From positions 186,001 to 250,000 of the forward strand of contig JBGAKH010000005.1 of the NCBI GenBank assembly GCA_044224515.1: 64,000 nucleotides of DNA, given 5' to 3'. Below, piece after piece: positions 53,576 through 62,469 of this stretch; the stretch's first letter is position 1, and each line of letters opens with the position of its first letter. A program made the translations under genes and the position numbers. This DNA is from JBBATK01 sp044224515 (GTDB lineage: Bacteria; Bacteroidota; Ignavibacteria; Kapaibacteriales; NICIL-2). The notes beneath the pieces were generated by a model, which saw only the letters and a list, made by a program, of their open reading frames with translations, made no database searches and was not told where the DNA came from.

Positions 53576-54517
53576 ATGAATTCAAATCGTATGCTCGTTA
53601 GAGCTTTGCTGTTGCTCATTGTTGTGCTTGGCACAGGGCTTCAGGCTCAGAGACGTGTTGCCTTAACGATTGACGACATTCCAAATGTGGAGCTGAACCG
53701 AGAGCAGGTAGGAGGCAGTGAACTGCTCAAGCGATTGGACTCATTAAAGGTTCCGGTTTGCGCGTTTTTCAACGAGCGAAATGCGGACAGTTTGCTTTCT
53801 CTCGGACGAGATATCTCAGTACTGGAACAATGGATAGCGCATCCACTGGTAAGCCCAGGCAATCACAGCTACTCTCATCCGGCTCTTTCTCGTATTGGCT
53901 CCGAAGCATTTCTCCGAGATGTGGAACGTGGAGAAAAGCATACACGACAACTCGTGAAGAAACATGGGAAGTCATTGGACTACTTTCGATTTCCCTATAA
54001 CGATCTCGGTTTAGATTCATTACAAGCCGACAGCGTAGCTGTCGGCTTAACAAGAAGGGGCTATAGCATTGCACCTTTTAGTCTCGAAAGTGCGGACTAC
54101 GCCTACGACGAAGTGTACACTTCCTACCTCCATCGTGGAGACACAGTTGCAGCTAAAATCTTCGCAGCGAACTATGTGCGCAGCACGCGAAAGATTCTGC
54201 TCTACCTGGACAGCATCGCACTCACACTCGGTCAGAAGAAGCTCTCGCACATTTATCTGTGTCATGACAATGCACTAAATCGCGATATGCTACCGGACCT
54301 CGTGACTATGCTGCGAACCATGGGATTTGAATTCGTGAGCTTGCAAAGCGTATTAAAAGAAGGTGTCTATAATCGTCCGACTTACTACCACGGCAAGCAC
54401 GGAATTTCATGGGTCTACCGCTGGATTTCTGATTCCAAACGTCGAAAAGAAGCCATGAAGAATGAGCCATCCGACCTCTACATGCTCTCCGAGTATGAGA
54501 AACTCAAAGCACGTTGA
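53576..54517 (+). CDS. Polysaccharide deacetylase family protein, secreted
   Basis: This 313-residue protein has a signal peptide (LLLLIVVLGTGLQAQ) and NodB motifs: motif 1 ALTIDDIPN, motif 2 PGNHSYSHP, motif 3 RFPYNDLG, and a late YLCHDNALN stretch. The metal triad is present. It is more like cell-wall or xylan-type deacetylases of Bacteroidota than the one at 41.1-42.2 kb, which it resembles only in motifs. The ATG at 53576 puts the signal at the start; the frame opens earlier at 53444. A perfect 11-bp hairpin lies within its coding sequence. Confidence 0.9.
   Translation: MNSNRMLVRALLLLIVVLGTGLQAQRRVALTIDDIPNVELNREQVGGSELLKRLDSLKVPVCAFFNERNADSLLSLGRDISVLEQWIAHPLVSPGNHSYSHPALSRIGSEAFLRDVERGEKHTRQLVKKHGKSLDYFRFPYNDLGLDSLQADSVAVGLTRRGYSIAPFSLESADYAYDEVYTSYLHRGDTVAAKIFAANYVRSTRKILLYLDSIALTLGQKKLSHIYLCHDNALNRDMLPDLVTMLRTMGFEFVSLQSVLKEGVYNRPTYYHGKHGISWVYRWISDSKRRKEAMKNEPSDLYMLSEYEKLKAR
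54024..54048. repeat. Perfect 11-bp hairpin inside the deacetylase gene
   Basis: AAGCCGACAGC, loop GTA, GCTGTCGGCTT. It lies in frame and encodes the stretch QADSVAVGL after motif 3. The first deacetylase (41.1-42.2 kb) aligns through this region without a gap, so it does not extend the protein. Confidence 0.85.
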
Positions 54518-54553
54518 TGCTCTTACAGTGTAGGTCTATATGAGCAAGAATGT

Positions 54554-55474
54554 ATGACTGAACGAGATTTCATTGCAGAGCTTGAGCGTCTCGAGCGCTG
54601 TGCTAAAGATGCCGGTCGAGGATCGTATCGAGAACAACGAAATGTCTTAGAACGCATTGAATTTTTGGAGTTGGAAACGCAAGTTGAGGCGACGGGTCTT
54701 CATCCGCTACTTAAGCACGTAGAGCGTCTGCACCGGATGAAGAGTGAACTACAGCATGCCGAGCAACGGAGTTATGATCAGTTACGTGCCGAACTCCGCA
54801 CCGCCGTTACGAATCATCAAGCAGATAAGGAAGGGCTTAGATTAGTATTGGGACGCCAGGTTCATGACGTACTCGGCACGTCGCTTGAGTATTACGCGCA
54901 GCGTAAGAGCTCCGGCGTGGACTATGACGAACTTGATGAGTTTCTCAACGTACTGTTTAGCGTGGGGCAGGTCAACGAAGAGCTCGTGGCAATGCGTCCG
55001 GGACTCGTTAGCTTTCAAAAGACGCCCGCACGACTCATTCTGCGTCTCATCGAGCTTTGCGAGTTGAGCAAGCACGATGTAGTTTATGACCTTGGTTCCG
55101 GTTTAGGACAGAGCCTTCTCCTCTTAGGCATGTTGAGCCCTGCGCGCTGCATAGGCATTGAAGTCGACAAGACATTGAATGAGCTTGCGAAACATAGTTC
55201 GACGGCACTTGGCATATCCTTCATTGACTTTCGATGCATGGATGCTCGAGAAGCTGAGTTTCAAGATGCCAGCGTCGTCTACCTGTACACTCCTTTCAGA
55301 GATACTATCCTTCGCGAAGTGTTAGTGCGTATTCTTCAGCACACAAGCGGTCGCCCTCTACGCATTGTGAGTAGCGGCGACATAGGGCCGAGTATTGCTC
55401 AACTCGGAATTCTACAGTGCATTTACCGAGAGGATCAGGAACACGGCGGACTACACATGTTTACGACACTGTAG
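54554..55474 (+). CDS. SAM-dependent methyltransferase, DOT1-like core
   Basis: This 306-residue protein has an N-terminal helical region of about 150 residues (charged, coiled-coil-like) and a class I methyltransferase core: FQKTPARLILRLIELCELSKHDVVYDLGSGLGQSLLLLGML (SAM motif I DLGSGLG at about 179-185), CIGIEVDKTLNELA, then VYLYTPF as motif IV. The latter resembles the DOT1/histone-type subfamily and its bacterial relatives. It follows the deacetylase after 36 bp in the same direction and could be its operon partner, but the substrate is unknown. Confidence 0.78.
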   Translation: MTERDFIAELERLERCAKDAGRGSYREQRNVLERIEFLELETQVEATGLHPLLKHVERLHRMKSELQHAEQRSYDQLRAELRTAVTNHQADKEGLRLVLGRQVHDVLGTSLEYYAQRKSSGVDYDELDEFLNVLFSVGQVNEELVAMRPGLVSFQKTPARLILRLIELCELSKHDVVYDLGSGLGQSLLLLGMLSPARCIGIEVDKTLNELAKHSSTALGISFIDFRCMDAREAEFQDASVVYLYTPFRDTILREVLVRILQHTSGRPLRIVSSGDIGPSIAQLGILQCIYREDQEHGGLHMFTTL

Positions 55475-55656
55475 TGATATGGTACCAATGTTTCTGCGAG
55501 AGCTACCTGAGAACCGAGACACAACTCTCGACTTAGCATGCTGCAAGGCGGCAAGGGATACCATGCGCTCAAAGCTTGCGCGTGACTCGAGTGTTTGCGG
55601 GTATATTTATTGCTTCACGCAAGCTAACATAGACAAACTCGAGACAAGCAGTCGCA

Positions 55657-57591
55657 TCACGGTAGATGAAAAGACCCACGAAGCTGCAAAGACTTCGTTG
55701 CATCGCCGTCTTTCGTTGCTTTAAAGTCAAAGCTACCATCAAGTGCACCGGGGTGCCAGGCTACAACATTGATCGTGCCGTCGCTATTGTTCCCGGCTCT
55801 GTAGAGAGTGCCCAGCTGTGATGCATTTTCGCGATAGACGATTCCACTGAGAGGCGAAGGTGGACCGGAGTACGTGCCGCCGCTGAGCGTACCGCCCATA
55901 ACCGTGAATTGCTCGTCAATACCCACTGGAGTACGCACTGTGCCGGAGATAAATAGCAGATAGCCATGTGTAGCGTCTCCATTCATTTCGAAGCCGGCAT
56001 CTTTGACAGGACAGGAGACCCCGTTGATAAAAACACTGAGTACGATTGGGCCGGACATCGGACCGTCTTCGGGAACTACTTCTAGATCAACCCACTGAAA
56101 CCCGATGTATCCACTAAATGGAAATGTTTGATTTTCGACATAGGTGCATATACCTATCGTATGCTTTCCCAGTGGAAGATTGAGGTCTCGACCTTCCCTA
56201 TCCATTAGACTCTGTGTTTCACGATCGTAAACCATATAACTTGGTTGAAACGTGCCGGTACTGAGATCGACGGTGGTGTGCTGATACACTTTTATAGTCT
56301 TGGCGCTTGTGGCGTCTTCGTAGTCGCCATCCGTGTTCAATAGCTTGATTCTCACCTTCGAATACTCCGCATTTCCGCAGCTACCATTGAGAACGTTGTT
56401 CCACTGCTGAGCACAGTATTGTAAATCGGTGATTTGGCTCAAGCACGCGTGGTAGATGTTCATGCAGTTGTACTTCGTATCACCGACGTAGCGCGACAAA
56501 TTGTACGGAACGAAGTCACCAAGTCGTTTATCAAGAGTTATCGAAGTCTCTTCCAAGTAGTTGGGATCGGCTATGGTAATGATACCGTTGGATGTGCGAA
56601 TTGCGAGAATGGCATGAGCGATGTTATCACCGTCATACACGTAGAGTGGCTGTGGGTTGCCTGTCTCACGAATAGCGAAGGCAATCGATTTGTACGTGCG
56701 TTCGTCTCGATCGCTACTGTTGTCTCCCCAGTACTTTATTCCGTGCCACGATGAGTGATTTTGCACTAGTGAGCAAAAACGATACAGCGCTTGATCGTCG
56801 TTCCACATTTTCGGCGTACGATGGATTCCGTCATTGTCATAGAGACCGAACAAATCCGGACTGCCGTTCTTCTTCATTTTTTCATAGTACCAGGCTGCGG
56901 CAATGGTTTGTCCACCACAGTGTCCTTTAATGGCTATTTCCGAGCCGTAGTTAACAAACTGACAATTGTCTTCATCCATCTTAAAACCGCTATCGAATGT
57001 CTCAGTGAGGAGGGCAGCAGAGGTGCTGAGCACGACAACTTGAGATTGTGGCTCATCGGCAAATGGACGCAGTGAGGCGGTTTGATTATTGTTGAAATTC
57101 ATCATGATGAAGCTAAGCGATGTGCTGTCTGCACTAACCACTGAGAGCGCCTCAAGACTGTGACTTCGTTCGTCGTAGAGAAAGGGAACGACACAGTCGT
57201 TTGTTGGATTCTTAATCGGTATCGTGATCCTGAGCGGGTACTGCGCAGTACCGGTTGGTCCGGAAAATGTCAAGAGTGGACTAAGAACCTTGACATCCGA
57301 GCGAAAACTATGGCTGAGAATTTTTGATACCCCTATACGAAGGTTAATTGGCGTTTTGAATGCGCCTGCCGGAACGCTGATGCTCAGTCCGCGTAAGCTG
57401 TCATTCGGAACATCGTACACAATGTTATCGCCTCCGATTCCAACGCTTCTATCGAGGATGGTTGAAACCGGACCTGAGCTGAGTGTATTGCCGGGACCTG
57501 TCGGACTATTAGAGGCACAGCCTATGATCAGCAATGCATAAAGTATTGAATATGAAATTCCGACCGAGACGCGCTTGGCTAAAGACTGCAT
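55657..57591 (-). CDS. Lipoprotein with ZU5-like and papain-like domains, putative cysteine peptidase
   Basis: This 644-residue lipoprotein (lipobox LLIIGC, Cys25) has a beta region like ZU5/GAIN-type (SISVPAGAFKTPINLRIGVS, residues about 71-130). A papain-fold-like domain follows: GHCGGQTIAAAWYYEKM (Cys225), NIAHAILAIR (His327) and ITIADPNYLEE (Asp342/Asn344). Order and spacing of Cys, His, Asn/Asp fit a cysteine peptidase, but no exact family was recognised. The C-terminal 250 residues are beta-rich (about 400-644) without assignment. The start has an AGGAGGGA ribosome-binding site upstream. Confidence 0.65.
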   Translation of the reverse strand: MQSLAKRVSVGISYSILYALLIIGCASNSPTGPGNTLSSGPVSTILDRSVGIGGDNIVYDVPNDSLRGLSISVPAGAFKTPINLRIGVSKILSHSFRSDVKVLSPLLTFSGPTGTAQYPLRITIPIKNPTNDCVVPFLYDERSHSLEALSVVSADSTSLSFIMMNFNNNQTASLRPFADEPQSQVVVLSTSAALLTETFDSGFKMDEDNCQFVNYGSEIAIKGHCGGQTIAAAWYYEKMKKNGSPDLFGLYDNDGIHRTPKMWNDDQALYRFCSLVQNHSSWHGIKYWGDNSSDRDERTYKSIAFAIRETGNPQPLYVYDGDNIAHAILAIRTSNGIITIADPNYLEETSITLDKRLGDFVPYNLSRYVGDTKYNCMNIYHACLSQITDLQYCAQQWNNVLNGSCGNAEYSKVRIKLLNTDGDYEDATSAKTIKVYQHTTVDLSTGTFQPSYMVYDRETQSLMDREGRDLNLPLGKHTIGICTYVENQTFPFSGYIGFQWVDLEVVPEDGPMSGPIVLSVFINGVSCPVKDAGFEMNGDATHGYLLFISGTVRTPVGIDEQFTVMGGTLSGGTYSGPPSPLSGIVYRENASQLGTLYRAGNNSDGTINVVAWHPGALDGSFDFKATKDGDATKSLQLRGSFHLP

Positions 57592-58347
57592 GGTTAATCC
57601 CTCCTACAAGTGAAGATTGCGATTCTGAAAGAGCAGTGCTAGGGATTCTCACCGTGCGTGCTGCTCGTGAACGCCTAACTTTTATCGTGAATTGATGTTT
57701 CTTAAGACGGCTTACATTGGACTGCGTGTCGGGTCCTCAATTGCGTGCTGAGCAGCCCAAGTGCATATGCGTTCTGATCAGTGTCGTACGAGTCAGGTTG
57801 CGATGCACACAGATTGCCATTGAATAAGATAATTCTATCCCCTTATATACTAATGACTTAGCGTTGCGATAAGCACAGATCCATCCTTCGCGCAATATAG
57901 GTGAGGCGCATGCTACAAGCAAAAAACTTGGCTCGAATGATTCGTACCGAACGCTTCAAATAGTCTTTCCGTTGTGGCATAGAGAAGCACCCGAGCAGCG
58001 CCGCGACGAGCATCAGATGAAGCCGGAGTTGAACAGTGTATCGACGCTTACGTGAGTAGAGCGCTGAAGGAGTTGTGAGTTCCAAATGATGAGCTGTCCA
58101 AGCTTCACATTGATGCAAACTATCATCCCATTGTCTGATGGAAATCATAACAGACATTTTCGCAGCGGTCTAGATTTGAGTGTCGAATGCGACATCCTCC
58201 AAGCGGTGCCGGATCCGGAGAGTTCATTGGCAGTCGTAGCCTCTCGAGACTTAGCAAGATGGGTGATTCCTGATCTCCCGCACATGGAGTGGACACTGTG
58301 AACAGGACTTGAATTGAATTGAATTGAATTGAATTGTAGGAGGAGTT
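57592..58347. other. Long intergenic region between divergent genes
   Basis: These 756 bp hold a GAATT repeat (58311-58335) just before the next gene. A 99-codon minus-strand frame (57858-58157) and a 71-codon plus frame show no family features. No transposase remnant could be supported. Confidence 0.4.
58311..58335. repeat. 5-nt tandem repeat GAATT, 5 copies
   Basis: Five perfect copies end 12 bp upstream of a lipoprotein start codon and directly precede its AGGAGGAG ribosome-binding site. Slippage could change leader length. Confidence 0.9.
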
Positions 58348-58758
58348 ATGAAGCGCTTACAGTATGTCATACTTGGAATAATCGGGATGGCTTGTTGTCA
58401 CGTTTTGATCTCACTCAACTCGTGTTCTTCGAGTACCGATCCCGTCGACAACCGGTGGAAGCCAAATGTTGATGTGAGTACCATTCACAAAGGCGCGCAG
58501 ACAGTGGAAGACGCGTTTGCGTCGAACGATACCAATAAGCTTCTCGATTGTATGAGTCCCAACGCCCGACAGCGTTATGCCGGTATGCTCTACCAAGCTC
58601 TTCCACGAATGGCGGCGTTTGCTTCGGCGATCAAGCAGCGGAATCTGGACAACTACAGCGAACGCTATGCTGAGTACAGCTTCGTTTATGCATCCAAGAC
58701 CTACAGTTTTGCGATGGGTAGACAAGACGACAACACGTGGAAGCTAGTCAGATTTTGA
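58348..58758 (+). CDS. Small hypothetical lipoprotein
   Basis: This 136-residue protein has a lipobox-like end (ISLNSC, Cys about 26) after a hydrophobic signal. The mature part (VEDAFASNDTNKLLDCMSPNARQRYAGMLYQALPRMAAFASAIKQ ... FAMGRQDDNTWKLVRF) looks like a small alpha-beta domain similar in shape to NTF2/DUF4878-type proteins, by general pattern only. It has a strong ribosome-binding site (AGGAGGAG) and overlaps the ribosome-binding region of the next gene, 11 bp apart. It may be a chaperone, inhibitor or partner of the phospholipase-like protein. Confidence 0.72.
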   Translation: MKRLQYVILGIIGMACCHVLISLNSCSSSTDPVDNRWKPNVDVSTIHKGAQTVEDAFASNDTNKLLDCMSPNARQRYAGMLYQALPRMAAFASAIKQRNLDNYSERYAEYSFVYASKTYSFAMGRQDDNTWKLVRF

Positions 58759-58769
58759 GGGAGACGACA

Positions 58770-60755
58770 ATGAAAACCAAGAGAATATACAAGCAAGCCT
58801 ATGTGCTGGTAGGGGCGATGTGCTATCTGGTTGGTGCTCTTCTACTTCAGTCCTATGGCAACATGGTCAATCATCCAATCATCAACGATTTGATAGTGGA
58901 TCAGTTTACGATCGACAAAGCGAACATTGCGAAGTATAACAATTACACTTTTGTGTTCGATGGAATGAGTCTTGAAGGCAATGCCGTTACAAATCCGGGT
59001 CTGGTTTACCGAAGTTATGGAGAGGCAAGTCGTACAATGAGTCCACGCGAGTGGATTAAGCACGGCGGACTATCGGCCGACGAACCGGAAGTGCAAGCAT
59101 CGGTGCGACATTTCTATGATCCCACCGCTCCGGCGGGTGAACACTATTTGCGAAATGTAGCATGGGGTCCTATCATGGCCCTCGCTCAAGAGTCCTACCC
59201 GAATCCCAAGATCGATCAACTGGAATGGGCGCTCGTTGGAGACAACATGATGACAGAAGATGATCCCCTGAACCATCAATACACCTGGGAGCACGCCAAG
59301 AAGTGGATGAAAGCCGCGTGGGAGGAACCCAATGAAGCATCGCGCGCCAGGCTGATGGCAAAAGCTTGGCGAGCATTGGGAGAAACCTTGCACATGATTG
59401 CTGACTTCGGACATCCCGCTCACGTCCGCGACGACTCGCATCCGGCACCGCTTGGTTATACTGCTTTTTTTGGAGACGGCGATCCATACGAAGAGATCAT
59501 GGCTGCCAAGTTTGCTGTCGATGACAAAGCGAGCTTTCCTTTCGGAACGCCGGATGCAGGCACGGTGAGTTCCGTCAAAGGTCTCTATACGGTGAGGGAC
59601 ATAGCGAAGGTGCTTGCAGCCTGGACCAATAAATACTTCTTCACCAATGAGACGATTATGGGGGACATCGATGGGAAGCATGTGTATCACATAGCGCACC
59701 CACAACGTGAATTGCCCCAACCTCGATTGCAGGATATGGACTACAACGGGGCTACGCAGACTTTTGTCGCCACGATTGGCGGGCAACACGTTGACATGTG
59801 TAGAGACGCCAGCATGATCTGGTCTCGCAGCTATCCCTATGTCGACGAACACTGCGTTTTGTCGCAGGCTCGTCTCTTAATACCAACAATCATTGCAGTT
59901 GGCTCTCGAGTCACCGATTTGTTTATTCCAACGTTGAGTGTAGAACTCAACACCAACAATCCCTCCCGAATCACCGGTACGGTCAAGCACACCCCAGATG
60001 CCGAGTATGGTACTGCAATTGTGTATGCCGGACCAGTGCGCATGGAAGTGTATGACAAAGCCGGAAAGTTTAAAAGCGCCTACTCCGTTTCAGCTGTACA
60101 GGGCAGCTTCAGTTTCACATCATTGCAGAGCGCGGACGGTGATCGCGTTCGTGCGGTCGTCAACGCGGGTGGCGTGTATGTGAACTCTCCGTTTTACACG
60201 GTGAGTAGTACCACGACAAAGAGTCTCTTGAATCTTGACAACTTCATCATTCGCGGGGACTTTGTATGGAAATCAGAATATGCGCTCGGAAACGTTGTCC
60301 GTGAACAGTTCAGCGACTGGACCCTTAGTGCTTCGAATGCAACGATTACAGCCGGAAGTATAAGTCTCAACAAAGCCACCGCATTTTTGCCGCACAGTGT
60401 CTCGAGCTTCACGGCGCACTACAACACGACGACCCAACGCATAGATAGTTTTCGCATTGTTGCATCTCTGCCGGACAATGGCAGCGGTCGCAAGTCAACC
60501 TACATTCTAAGTCTGAAAAGCGCAGCCCCTGTTTCTACGTGGTATCAAACAAATGGTGCAGACATAATGACTATCGGTTTCAATCAGTTCGCAGCACTGG
60601 TGAATTATACAGAGAATAGATACGTCTTAAAGGTCGACGACAAAGGCAATGCCTACTGGGCGCTCGAAGTGACTTTGACAGAGAATGATCTCAAAGCGAG
60701 CGACGGAGCGGGACATAATACGAGTATTCGCTTTTCCTCAACGAGCGTTCACTGA
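58770..60755 (+). CDS. Zinc-dependent phospholipase C/nuclease-like secreted protein
   Basis: This 661-residue protein has a hydrophobic N-terminal segment (AYVLVGAMCYLVGALLL). A helical domain (about 80-330) shows ALGETLHMIADFGHPAHVRDDSHP, the His-x3-Asp and Pro-x-His pattern of the zinc-dependent phospholipase C / P1-nuclease fold. Residues about 390-660 are beta-rich, perhaps cell-surface binding. It has a GAGGGAG ribosome-binding site and starts 11 bp after the small lipoprotein gene. It lacks a clear T9SS tail, so the N-terminal helix may anchor it or serve as an uncleaved signal. Confidence 0.72.
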   Translation: MKTKRIYKQAYVLVGAMCYLVGALLLQSYGNMVNHPIINDLIVDQFTIDKANIAKYNNYTFVFDGMSLEGNAVTNPGLVYRSYGEASRTMSPREWIKHGGLSADEPEVQASVRHFYDPTAPAGEHYLRNVAWGPIMALAQESYPNPKIDQLEWALVGDNMMTEDDPLNHQYTWEHAKKWMKAAWEEPNEASRARLMAKAWRALGETLHMIADFGHPAHVRDDSHPAPLGYTAFFGDGDPYEEIMAAKFAVDDKASFPFGTPDAGTVSSVKGLYTVRDIAKVLAAWTNKYFFTNETIMGDIDGKHVYHIAHPQRELPQPRLQDMDYNGATQTFVATIGGQHVDMCRDASMIWSRSYPYVDEHCVLSQARLLIPTIIAVGSRVTDLFIPTLSVELNTNNPSRITGTVKHTPDAEYGTAIVYAGPVRMEVYDKAGKFKSAYSVSAVQGSFSFTSLQSADGDRVRAVVNAGGVYVNSPFYTVSSTTTKSLLNLDNFIIRGDFVWKSEYALGNVVREQFSDWTLSASNATITAGSISLNKATAFLPHSVSSFTAHYNTTTQRIDSFRIVASLPDNGSGRKSTYILSLKSAAPVSTWYQTNGADIMTIGFNQFAALVNYTENRYVLKVDDKGNAYWALEVTLTENDLKASDGAGHNTSIRFSSTSVH

Positions 60756-60817
60756 GTCTTCGTGCTGAAGGGAGTTCTGCGTACAAGCAGAATAGCAGTC
60801 GATTGCTCTAAAGAACG

Positions 60818-60849
60818 AGAGCCTGTTCATGGTGTCATGACCAGGCTCT
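60818..60849. terminator. Strong hairpin between convergent genes
   Basis: AGAGCCTG (60818-60825) pairs with CAGGCTCT (60842-60849). An inner TCATG/CATGA stem with GTGT loop extends it across one mismatch. No T-run follows. It probably acts for both converging genes. Confidence 0.75.
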
Positions 60850-60889
60850 GTGGTATGTCGAGGTCTGCACTGCATAGCGAGTGTGTTGC

Positions 60890-62353
60890 TTATTGAACGA
60901 AGCGAATAAGGTCCTCATAGTGACGAACGATGCCGCTATAGTCTCGTGCATTTAGGGAGGATAGGTCACTGCGAAAGCGCTCAAGTTCTCGTTGGAAATG
61001 CCCGTACTTTTCTTTCGTAGCTACTGCATTCAAGAAACGAAGCAACACACGCTCGAAGGGATTCAGCGCGGATGTCTGAGCCAAGCTACGTTGGAAGCTG
61101 CGAATGCGTGACATCACTAAGCTGCTGTGTTGCAATTTCCAGTGGATAAGGATTTCCAAAAGGTATGCGTGGCGCAGGGTAGCAATGAAGTGTTTTATGT
61201 CCTCGTCTTTGAACAGTCGGTCGAGCCACTGAAGACTCTCCCTCGTCTTACCGAGTTTGAAATAACCTAGGGCAATGTTGAACATAAGATCGATGCGTCG
61301 CACTGGGCTGATTTCCGAGATCATGTTGTGATTCTGTTCTACGTACTGTACAGATTCTTCCAAGTGTCTGTAATCGCCCGATAAAGCAATCAAATGAAAG
61401 GTCTTGATCAAGTGCAGCTCGAAACGCTGACTTTCCGATGCTGTACTTGCTTCCATCGCAGCCTGAAGTTCGCTAGTGCAAGTGCTGTACCACTGGAGAT
61501 CATTCGTGTGAAAAGCAAACGACAAAGCATTCTGAAGCAAACGCATGAATGGCACAACTCGTAGTGAGCGGTACAGTATCGGCAGCGCAGAATACTGCAG
61601 GATGTAATCTCGCAGAACGACGTAAGCTTGTTGAGGATGACCTTGAATGTGAAAGCAGATAGCTTGTGTAGAAACCAATCGTCTGCGTGTATCAAGAAAA
61701 AGCTGATCGTAGCGAACAGAATCTATGCGCTCGAGAAATGTATCGATGAGCGCGAGTTGCTCCTTGCTGGGCCTTACACTACACGCTCGCTCTAGTTCAA
61801 TAACGTCATAATGTAAGCTGTACACTTCTGCGTCCACCCTCATTAAATGGAGACAACCTTCATACTCTCCAATCAACAGACGGGTCTTCTCGAGATCACC
61901 GGCCTGTAACTGCATCTCAAGATTCAGGATGTCGAGGAGTAGTACAGGATTCTCCGATTCGATGCACTTCTTTTTCACTTTTGCGAGCTGGCGTGCCGCA
62001 TGCTGACTCAAACCCTTGCGAAGAAGGACCCGAATGCCTGACAGTTCAGATACTAAGCGCTGTTGAAACTCGCCTCCACCTTTGGCATATGCTGACAAAG
62101 CATCGAGAATAGTCTCAATAAGATATGCCTTTGTTTTCGAATAGTATTTGCCACAGAGTTCACCAGGCACCAGCTTCTGAAGGACCGCTTTTGAAAACGT
62201 GGTCATCTTAGCGACTGCATCAAACACGCGTACATACCGTTCGTGTTCGGGACCCTCAGTATGACCATAGTAGAGTTTAAAGTACCGTCTCTCGGTTTTG
62301 GACAATGAGTGTATCAGCGCGAAAAGCTCATCCTGGTTTTGCTCTGAGGTCAT
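60890..62353 (-). CDS. Helical-repeat protein, Bacteroidota-type, hypothetical
   Basis: This 487-residue protein opens ELFALIHSLSKTERRYFKLYYG, the typical start of a large family of TPR-like helical proteins in Bacteroidota with unknown function. The whole chain is helical, with TPR-like stretches (LMFNIALGYFKLGKTRESLQWLDRLF; LQAGDLEKTRLLIGEYEGCL). No signal peptide is present, so it is cytoplasmic. The ATG at 62353 is preferred to a TTG 9 bp upstream. Such proteins are often encoded alone; a regulatory or scaffold role is a guess. Confidence 0.8.
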   Translation of the reverse strand: MTSEQNQDELFALIHSLSKTERRYFKLYYGHTEGPEHERYVRVFDAVAKMTTFSKAVLQKLVPGELCGKYYSKTKAYLIETILDALSAYAKGGGEFQQRLVSELSGIRVLLRKGLSQHAARQLAKVKKKCIESENPVLLLDILNLEMQLQAGDLEKTRLLIGEYEGCLHLMRVDAEVYSLHYDVIELERACSVRPSKEQLALIDTFLERIDSVRYDQLFLDTRRRLVSTQAICFHIQGHPQQAYVVLRDYILQYSALPILYRSLRVVPFMRLLQNALSFAFHTNDLQWYSTCTSELQAAMEASTASESQRFELHLIKTFHLIALSGDYRHLEESVQYVEQNHNMISEISPVRRIDLMFNIALGYFKLGKTRESLQWLDRLFKDEDIKHFIATLRHAYLLEILIHWKLQHSSLVMSRIRSFQRSLAQTSALNPFERVLLRFLNAVATKEKYGHFQRELERFRSDLSSLNARDYSGIVRHYEDLIRFVQ

Positions 62354-62448
62354 ATCGTTCAAGGCAGATTAATGCTGTGTTCAGCAGGTGTGTAGGGTAT
62401 ACTATTGGCGGAAATGTTGTTGGTTTTAGCTACAAAGTTTCATTGTTA

Positions 62449-62469
62449 AGCGTGTGCTCTGCACACGCT
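62449..62469. repeat. Perfect 9-bp hairpin, 3-nt loop (REP-like)
   Basis: AGCGTGTGC, loop TCT, GCACACGCT. Same geometry as the longer hairpins in the window (C-TNT-G tip). Confidence 0.7.

Noticed and set aside
57858..58157. A 99-codon minus-strand frame with a basic, RRY-rich peptide resembling a transposase tail
   Set aside because: No catalytic motif, no inverted repeats or target duplications, and no length match to any transposase end.
59070..59852. A 260-codon minus-strand frame inside the phospholipase-like gene
   Set aside because: It is antisense to a gene with clear zinc-site motifs and a good ribosome site, and its own peptide has no family signs.
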